NCBI GenBank assembly: GCA_932521025.1
Contig: OW051471.1
Coordinates: 2,790,001 to 2,854,000, forward strand
DNA: 64,000 nt
Source of the DNA: Oscheius onirici
Lineage: Eukaryota > Nematoda > Chromadorea > Rhabditida > Rhabditidae
Direction of reading: 5' to 3'
The notes beneath the pieces are model-generated. The model saw nothing but the letters and a program-made list of their open reading frames with translations. It was not told the origin of the DNA and made no database searches. A program made the position numbers and the translations under genes. Each line of letters begins with the position of its first letter. The first letter of the stretch is position 1. Shown here one piece after another: positions 56,905 to 64,000 of the stretch.

Positions 56905-59900
56905 ATGACTATTGCCACACAGATTCGACAGAAGAAGACGCTAGAGCGGGTGGTAGGTTTTTTTTCTCTTGGTTTGGAGAGGGGGTTTCGGGGAGAGAGT
57001 TATGGCGTGAGAGGCGCGACAAAGAACACACAGTCGGGGCAGCCGTTGCACTCTTTGGCAGTGTGGGAGAAATTGACCGCCATGATCAGATGGGAAAATC
57101 ACATGTTTTCAGTTCAAAATGGACTTTTTTAGCTGCCAAAACCCTCTGATTAGGCGGGCGTCTTCGTCTTTGTATGTTGTCTGTTTGATTATTCTGGACA
57201 GCTTCACTTAATTGTAAAAAAGTCTACTGAAAACTTAATGGTTCTGGTCCGTTTTCGCTTTTTTGTCTCTTTCGGTCTATTTTTGCTGCTCACTTTATAA
57301 GGAGGAAGTATCTCTTGCGATTGACGACTCATATTTTCTAGCCTCAGATAGCTAACAGAGGGAGTTTTGGTAGGAAACATGACAAAACATTGGAACAGCT
57401 TCCAACTGGATTTTACTTCAAGACTACCAGTTTGCATTGAAATATATTGAGAGCCTAGGCTAGAAAACTGGTTGGTTATTAGACAGAGAAGAACTGTATC
57501 CAAAGACAGAACTGCCATTGTTTTTCAAACATCTTTTCTCGCTCTTGGCGGCAAAGGACAAAAAGTCCGTTCTGTTTCTAGTTGCAAGTACGTTGATAGT
57601 TGCCCAAGAAGCAATGTTTTCTGAAGAAACTTTTGATAGGCAGCCTCTCCCATGCTCCTTCTCAAAACCCACGATCCCAGCCATCGGATCATAGGTATCA
57701 GAACGGAGAGAGAACTATTGACAGTCATAATTAGCCCGTTCATCCCTTAGATTTCTGATAACTTCCGATTTTCTGAATCTTAGCTCTTTTATCGCTCCGC
57801 CCGTTTCTGTTACTAGACTTCCTACAGTTCATCTTATCACACAGACAGTAGTGCTCTCACAACTCGGAAACAGTCTGTAGCTGGAACCGAAACTCTGTAC
57901 TTTCATTTCCCTTCCTTTTTTTTTGTCCAGCAATCAGTGGAGTGTTCTCTTGTTCCCCTATTGTTCGTGATCAGCCTCAAAAATCACCTTCCTGGCTGAT
58001 AAGATCTTATCTCGGGAGAATTTCCAGAGGAAAATGTCGTTTTCTATACCATATATGGGGTGATCTAGAAGGGAAAAGTGACAATCTGGGATCCCCTTTA
58101 CAGACTATACTTTCCAGGAACCCCCCAAACTGCCGACGGTAGACGATTTCCGAAAGGTCGTCCCTCCTCACTGTTTCGTCAAGGATCCAATCAAGTCGAT
58201 CCGCTACCTCGTGCAAGACTTCGTAATCATTGCCGGTCTATACTTGGCCGTGCCCTACTTTGAGCACTACTTTGGCATTCTCGGACTCTTTGTCTGGTAC
58301 TGGCTGATGGGATTCCAGCTCTGTGCCCTCTTCGTCGTCGGACACGACTGTGGACACGGATCCTTCTCCGACTACATCTGGCTCAATGATCTCTGCGGAC
58401 ACATTGCTCACGCTCCTATTTTGGCACCCTTCTGGCCGTGGCAGAAGTCTCACAGGTGAGAGCTTTTGTCTAAAAAGAATGTTTGAAGTCCAAAATCAGT
58501 AGAAAACAAGCAGCAGCAATAAGATTAGCAGAGTTTAGGGAAGCTCCGTGTCCTCGGTATAGTATAGTGGTGAGTATTTGCGTCTGTCATACGCGAGACC
58601 CGGGTTCAATTCCCGGCCAGGGGGAACTCTTTTTCATTTTTTTTGTCTTTTCAAGAAAAGTTTTCAGACAACACCATCAGTACACTGCTCACATCGAGAA
58701 GGACAAGGGACATCCCTGGGTCACACAAAAGGACTACGAGAGCCGCACTCTTCTTGAGCGCTACTTTGCTGCTCTCCCTCTCTCCGGATGGTTCAGGTGC
58801 GTTCTTTTACTGATAAGATTTCGTGTACTTTGTTCAAAATCATTGGCTAGTCCCTCTTTCTCTTTCCAGCAGCGTCTTCTGTTGACTCTTTAGCGCCACC
58901 AAGTACTACAGCTAATCCGCGTGCCCTGCGGCGCGACCGTTTTTCGCACCACTGAGCGAAATTAGGTGACCGGAATTCTTGTCCCGGAACACATGCTCGG
59001 AGACAGAAGGATTAGCACGAGCTGACACATTTTCAGTATGCGATTAGCCCCAGGGTTCAAGTGGAAAGAAAATAGGTGCAGAGAGAGAGAGAGAGAGAAA
59101 TCATAGACACCAATAGGACAGAAAAAGAAGGAGGGTGCAGATCTTACAGACTGTATGGGAGCGCATTGGCACTATTTTGAGCGAACTTGGTATGTTAACC
59201 ATACGGAAACTGTTAGAAATGGTACAGTACATTTGTTGACTACCTACTGTACCTGGCCCTTTAGGAAGCCGTATAACAACAGAGCCGTGTAACTTTGTAC
59301 TGCCTCGGGCAGTTCCTTCTGTCTTCTCGTGATTTTGTTTTGAGCTTGAAGATGTAACAACACCCTTGATAGTAGCCCCGAACTGTTCCAATTGTAGAGA
59401 TACCAGTCTCGATCCAGAGCAGTGTCAGAAAGGGAAAGTCTACAAGCATCTTGGAGCTAAAAACCTTGACCCCTTTCCCAACAAACAATATGGAAACCTG
59501 CTGATTGCAAACGTGCAAACAAGCGTGAGCACTCGTTTTTTGCCCCCTTCCCCCACGAATTTAGCCCTGACTTTCTTCATCTCTAAACCACTTTCACGCG
59601 CCTCTGGAGCCGATCTCAAGATGTTCGGGAGCGGCAAAAATGACCAGCAGAGTTTGTCCAGCTGGCCGCTTCCCACGGCCCCTAAATAGAGACAGAGAAC
59701 AAACAGATTTTCCAAAAACCAAAAATCTCCAGATGGATGCCAATCTACACCGTCATTGGACTTCCGGACGGTTCTCATTTCTGGCCCTGGTCGCGTCTTT
59801 TCACAACAACTGAGGACAGAGTAAAGTGCGTCGTTTCCGGACTCTGCTGTGCCTTTTGCGCCTATGTGGTCTTTGTTCTCTGCGACTATTCCTTCTACAA

Positions 59901-60803
59901 CTACGTCAAGTACTACTGGGTTCCTCTCTCATTCCAGGGACTCATGATGGTCGTCATCACCTACCTTCAGCACCAGGACGAGAGTGTTGAGGTGGGTAGT
60001 TTTTATGGTACTAAATGTGGAAGAAACTCAGGATGTCGTACCTAGAGAGTCTGGGAAAGACTTTAAAATGTTCAGTAAAATAGAATCGAGACTTTTCTAG
60101 GGCAGTTTCTCTGTGATGTCTTCCTCTAATAATAAGTCTTCAAAATTTCCGTGACTGTAGTACAAACAGGACAAGATTGGCTTTCGTTCAGCGTTTCTTA
60201 GTATGTTCGTGATGAGACATATCATTGGTGGAACAAGTGGGCTAGGCGCCCTTTATTGGAAAATACTGTATTTTGGATTACTGTAGTTACAGTACGTATC
60301 TATTTTTCAGTTGGCGTAAAACTATCATATTCTTTCGATATATCCGTTTTGCATACCACTTACACATTATGAAGTTTATCCCAAATTAGATTCAAACTTC
60401 AAACCAAACCCTTTTCAGGTCTACGAGCACGACGAGTGGAACTTTGTCCGCGGGCAGACCCAGACCATCGACAGAAAGTATGGCTTTGGACTGGACACCG
60501 TCATGCACCACATCACTGATGGTCAGTTCAATCAATTTCAAAATGACCAAAATTTCAGGACACGTTGCCCACCACTTCTTCTTCACCAAGATCCCTCACT
60601 ACAACCTTCTGGATGCCACGGAGCCCATCAAGAAACTTCTGGCCCCTTATAAGGACACTCCCTATGGGTACAAATGTGAGAGAAACTACGACTTCTTGTT
60701 CCGCTACTTCACCTTCAACGTGACGCTGGACTACTTGACTCACAAGAGCAAGGGCGTCTTGCAGTACAGAATCGGAGTGGAGAAGGATCGCAAGCAGCAC
60801 TAG
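56905..60803 (+). CDS. fat-2: delta-12 fatty acid desaturase (FAT-2-like)
   Basis: Six exons join in phase: 56905-56952, 58118-58455, 58668-58796, 59733-59991, 60419-60521 and 60559-60803, giving 373 residues; worm FAT-2 is 376. It starts MTIAT, as worm FAT-2 does. The three histidine boxes of membrane desaturases are intact: HDCGH near residue 90, HRQHH near 129 and HVAHH near 295. Sequence around GHPWV, LPDGSHFWPWSRLF and FVRGQTQTID matches FAT-2 better than the related omega-3 enzyme FAT-1. The enzyme would convert oleic to linoleic acid in the endoplasmic reticulum, the entry step to polyunsaturated fats. An AATAAAG signal follows at 60833. Introns hold a tRNA-like gene (second) and long unrelated sequence (first, 1.2 kb). 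A 3' copy lies inverted at 63.4-64 kb. Confidence 0.95.
58551..58624 (+). tRNA. tRNA-Asp (GTC)-like, possibly decayed
   Basis: Within the second intron of fat-2, same strand. TCCTCGG at the start, TAGTGGTGAGTAT, an anticodon arm TGCGT-CTGTCAT-ACGCG with GTC, and the T arm CCGGG-TTCAATT-CCCGG are all as in animal tRNA-Asp, with a normal B box. Compared with typical tRNA-Asp there are two extra bases (TA) before the D stem and one mismatch in the acceptor stem, so it may be a pseudogene. Confidence 0.7.
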
Positions 60804-60931
60804 AGAATACGGGCAGTCTACAACGGTTACGAAAATAAAGCGATTCGTTTATAGTCGATAGAAATTTAGCAGAAAATGTGGGTCTTATAAAGCGCCATCT
60901 GGCATTGCGCCATTGGTGCACGAAAAAATTG
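60252..60931 (+). repeat. inverted duplication, left arm (fat-2 3' end)
   Basis: About 680 bp covering the end of fat-2 intron 4, exons 5 and 6, and the 3' flank up to CGAAAAAATTG. It pairs almost base for base with 64000-63320. The differences seen are one substitution near 60262 and one inserted base near 63960. Confidence 0.93.
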
Positions 60932-60959
60932 AAAATTGGACGGTGTGATCATCAATGGC

Positions 60960-61780
60960 TCATGTTGTTTCTTGCTTTTTTTTGCCCTGGAGGGAAACGA
61001 GAGGAAAGATACACGAGAGCTCTCCCTCTCTCTTGAAGAGCTGCCCGCATTCCACAGCTCTCGGACACTGGGAGACGAGTCATTTCGTCATGCAGGAACA
61101 GGGCCTTGAACGCGCAACAAGCGTGAGTCAGGCGCCTGGGGGCGAGAAAACATGAGACGGGAGCACAGAAAGAGACTAGGTACACATGTCTCGCGGAGTG
61201 AGTGTGAATGAAGAACTGGTATAGTCGAGATCTTTGAGAACTGAGAAGGATGTTGTAGAAAATAAAAAAATCTTTGGGAACTGTTGACCTTTCAGTAGTT
61301 AGGATAGAGACCGAATTAGAGAAGCACTGGGTATCTTCTGAGAATCTAGGTTACTAGAAATTCAAGAGATTTCTGACTGCTCACTTACGGAAGCCGAGAC
61401 CAACATCTGGGAGTCTCTAAAAATCTTCCCGTGACTCTCTTTCAACCTTCTTGGCATTTCCCTTCTTCTGATACAGAGTTTTGAGAATGCTACCCTTCAC
61501 TGATTACCAGACTTTCTTGACCGCCAAGGGAATAGTCTCATTCGGCTGACTCAGTTTGTCTCAATCAAGATGTACTCACTGCCAATGCACACAGATGTCC
61601 TGTCAGGTTATCTCAAACCTTTTGGTATTAAGTAGGCAATTTCAAAATCACTGACTTCCTGTTGACCCCATCTATATCATCACGTAGGAGGTTCTGCTTG
61701 TTCTTAGGCTGTTTTCACCTGTCCCGCTGGACACAACTTCAGTATAAAAACGCTAAGCACTGGCTACAGTCAAACTGATC
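60960..61780. other. spacer of the inverted duplication, first part
   Basis: No gene seen. Short frames on both strands around 60955-61185 lack splice structure. Confidence 0.45.
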
Positions 61781-62054
61781 ATGTTCCGCTATCTCCTTCT
61801 CTTCCTCCTTCTCTCGACTCTCGCCGTCTACGGTCAAGAGAGTACAACAAGAAGACCACTGCTTACCTGTTCCAGACTGAAATGCCCGGTATGATTTGAG
61901 GGTTTCCAGATAGGGAAAAAACTGTTTCAGAGAAATAGTTTCTGCTTCAGAAGACGGTGCTTTCGTAAGTCTTCGCATTTTTCAAGAAGACCTCCATGGA
62001 TTCACAGGTACACTGGCGGATTTAGAAGAACAACTAGGACCCCGACTACAGTAG
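61781..62054 (+). CDS. small secreted cysteine peptide
   Basis: Three exons, 61781-61888, 61931-61964 and 62008-62054, join in phase to 62 residues. MFRYLLLFLLLSTLAVYG is a signal peptide, followed by a Thr/Arg-rich linker and a four-cysteine core, CSRLKCPRNSFCFRRRC, with basic residues. That spacing is seen in short worm secreted peptides of unknown role; an antimicrobial function is conceivable but unsupported. TATAAAAA lies about 38 bases upstream of the ATG. The last exon is the least certain. The gene sits between the arms of the fat-2 inverted duplication. Confidence 0.55.
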
Positions 62055-63147
62055 GATTCTGAACAGTCTGGCAAAATAAATGGTCGTACTCACTCTCAAA
62101 GAGTCCCTCTTCCTGTCCCCACTACTGTAACAGTCTAATAACTGATCTGTACTCTCTTCCCCAAGAGCTTCTCTTCAAGCCAACAGAAAAGTCTTTTTCT
62201 GCACCCAGTAGGATTCAATAAGAGTCTTGGACATTCTCTGTGCCCTGTCTCTCTCTTCAAGAGTACGACTTCCAGAAACAACGTAGTCTCTAGACTTATC
62301 TGTTTACTCAAACGGACTTGAACTTGACTGAACCTGACTGTTTACCCAAACGGACAACTAATTGTAAGAGTGCGTGTCTTTTTCTACTGGCTAGCCAGCC
62401 GAGAACAAGTTCAGTCAACACTGGAAGAGTTTTTAGAAGAGTCTGAAAGTAGGTCAGAACAAGTTCAGTCAACAAAAGTTGGCACTGGATCAAAATCCGA
62501 AAATCTGAGAAGAGGGTTTGGTAAACTCCCACTTTGAATTTTTGCGTTGAAAATGGGTTATACGTGAAGATCAGTCACTCTCTTCCGGTTTCCCCTCTCC
62601 CTGCTCCAAAATCGGCTGGGATCTCTCGCGAGGAAAGAAACGCGAAAGAGAGAGAGAGAGCATGGCTCTAGCTTGTTATGTTGCGCGAATTGAATGGGCC
62701 CGGGCACTTGAACGGCAAGAAACTTCGACTGTCTCGCTCTGATCCGCTACCGGACATGGAAGGATCTCCAGAGAGGGGGTCAGGTGACAGGAAGACTATT
62801 TCTGGGAGGTCTGTGTGAGATTCAGTAGAAAAAAAAGCTGCCGGTCGCGTAATCTTGATCAAAGAAACTGTTCTGCAACACAGAGAAAAACAAATAACAT
62901 TAGCAGGAGGCGGGTGCGGATGAACCGGGTACAGAGATTGCAAGAGAGATCATAAAACACAACAAGTAGTCAATGACATTTTTATCGCAAAACTGAAACA
63001 TCTAAACGTGAGACAAGAGATGACCAGATTACACCGGGAACACTAGTTCTTTGTTGGGTTTTCCGAGAAACTGAAGCGTTCTCTTCTGGTAACTTTCAAT
63101 TTTGTGATAGCAGCTCTAGGCAAGAGTCGATAGTCTAGGCAATTGAC
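62055..63147. other. spacer of the inverted duplication, second part
   Basis: No gene seen. It contains AGAAGAGTCTGAAAG-like short repeats near 62400-62470 and a GA-rich run at about 62645-62662. Confidence 0.45.
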
Positions 63148-63319
63148 TAAAACAAACAAGATGATGATTCATCCTCTCTTATTAAAACGCTAAGGTCGCC
63201 CGAAGTGTATTTCGAACTTTTCAACCCCTTTGCACTGTCAAAATGCGAATCTAAGGGCAATTGTTTTATCGAAATTTTGTGAGGAATCCGGCTACCACGT
63301 CCGTTTTTCGTAATAATCC
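63148..63319 (-). repeat. dispersed repeat with conserved reading frame, second copy
   Basis: Reverse-complement copy of 44704-44880. Its edge coincides with the inner end of the right arm of the fat-2 inverted duplication (63320), so the repeat may mark the breakpoint. Confidence 0.65.
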
Positions 63320-64000
63320 CAATTTTTTCGTGCACCAATGGCGCAATGCCAGATGGCGCTTTATAAGACCCACATTTTCTGCTAAATTTCTATCGACTAT
63401 AAACGAATCGCTTTATTTTCGTAACCGTTGTAGACTGCCCGTATTCTCTAGTGCTGCTTGCGATCCTTCTCCACTCCGATTCTGTACTGCAAGACGCCCT
63501 TGCTCTTGTGAGTCAAGTAGTCCAGCGTCACGTTGAAGGTGAAGTAGCGGAACAAGAAGTCGTAGTTTCTCTCACATTTGTACCCATAGGGAGTGTCCTT
63601 ATAAGGGGCCAGAAGTTTCTTGATGGGCTCCGTGGCATCCAGAAGGTTGTAGTGAGGGATCTTGGTGAAGAAGAAGTGGTGGGCAACGTGTCCTGAAATT
63701 TTGGTCATTTTGAAATTGATTGAACTGACCATCAGTGATGTGGTGCATGACGGTGTCCAGTCCAAAGCCATACTTTCTGTCGATGGTCTGGGTCTGCCCG
63801 CGGACAAAGTTCCACTCGTCGTGCTCGTAGACCTGAAAAGGGTTTGGTTTGAAGTTTGAATCTAATTTGGGATAAACTTCATAATGTGTAAGTGGTATGC
63901 AAAACGGATATATCGAAAGAATATGATAGTTTTACGCCAACTGAAAAATAGATACGTAGCTGTAACTACAGTAATCCAAAATACAGTACTTTCCAATAAA
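63320..64000 (-). repeat. inverted duplication, right arm
   Basis: Reverse complement of 60931-60252, continuing to the window edge, so its true outer limit is unknown. Confidence 0.93.
63448..64000 (-). CDS. second copy of the fat-2 3' end (partial, off window)
   Basis: Exon 6 (63692-63448) and exon 5 (63832-63730) of fat-2 are repeated on the minus strand with the same splice sites, and the encoded residues are identical, including HVAHH and the C-terminus. Whether a complete desaturase gene lies beyond 64000 or only this fragment was copied cannot be told from the window. With no change in protein sequence, the duplication is very recent or kept alike by gene conversion, or is an assembly effect. 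Confidence 0.85.

Noticed and set aside
56905-60803. Omega-3 desaturase (fat-1) identity
   Set aside because: MTIAT start, HRQHHQYT and LPDGSHFWPWSRLF are the FAT-2 forms; FAT-1 differs at these places.
63147-63338. Stand-alone gene reading GIITKNGRG
   Set aside because: It is one of two copies of a dispersed repeat, without a start or splice structure of its own; kept only as a repeat with a conserved frame.

Overview
The window is eukaryotic and almost certainly from a rhabditid nematode close to Caenorhabditis. Genes are split by many short introns with GT donors and TTTCAG-type acceptors. There is an intact nematode-type 5S rRNA gene, and several starts sit just after a TTTCAG-like acceptor, as expected for spliced-leader trans-splicing. 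Worm-typical families are present: a FAT-2-type desaturase, an innexin, ET-module-like and C6/DUF281-like secreted proteins, and MUT-7. All exon models below were joined by hand from splice sites and reading phase; no search was run and the species is not identified.

Layout. 1.2-2.8 kb (-): multi-pass receptor-like protein. 2.9-6.8 kb (+): secreted CUB-like protein. 7.2-9.1 kb (+): secreted GH28 pectinase, an unusual gene for an animal. 9.7-10.2 kb (-): small coiled-coil protein. 10.9-14.9 kb (-): 548-residue single-pass membrane protein with an acidic stalk. 14.9-22.8 kb: about 8 kb with no convincing gene. 22.8-24.9 kb (+): paqr-3 with a 5S rRNA gene inside an intron. 26.1-31.4 kb (+): mut-7. 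33.3-33.8 kb: unknown single-exon gene. 34.1-34.8 kb: Cys-loop receptor extracellular domain cut off by a Helitron-like minisatellite repeat. 35.6-39.7 kb: innexin. 40.2-40.7 kb: ATP synthase subunit g. 42.2-42.5 kb: small secreted protein. 43.2-44.4 kb (-): Nup54/npp-1. 47-54.6 kb: three small cysteine-rich secreted or surface proteins and a possible nested membrane protein. 56.9-60.8 kb: fat-2 with a tRNA-Asp-like sequence in an intron. 61.8-62.1 kb: a 62-residue secreted peptide. 63.3-64 kb: a near-identical inverted copy of the 3' end of fat-2, running off the window.

The mobile content is the most striking part. At least seven copies of a palindromic family carry two tRNA-like units head to head, each with Pol III A- and B-box motifs. 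Six non-autonomous inverted-repeat elements are flanked by 8-bp direct repeats, four of them perfect (hAT-like). There are also a mariner-like element with TA ends, a Helitron-like minisatellite family and several composite dispersed repeats. Most sit in introns of the genes above.

The genes do not form one pathway. fat-2 (polyunsaturated fat synthesis) and paqr-3 (membrane/Golgi) are lipid or membrane related; mut-7 acts in small-RNA transposon silencing, which is notable in so repeat-rich a region. The secreted proteins and the pectinase suggest interaction with the environment or food.
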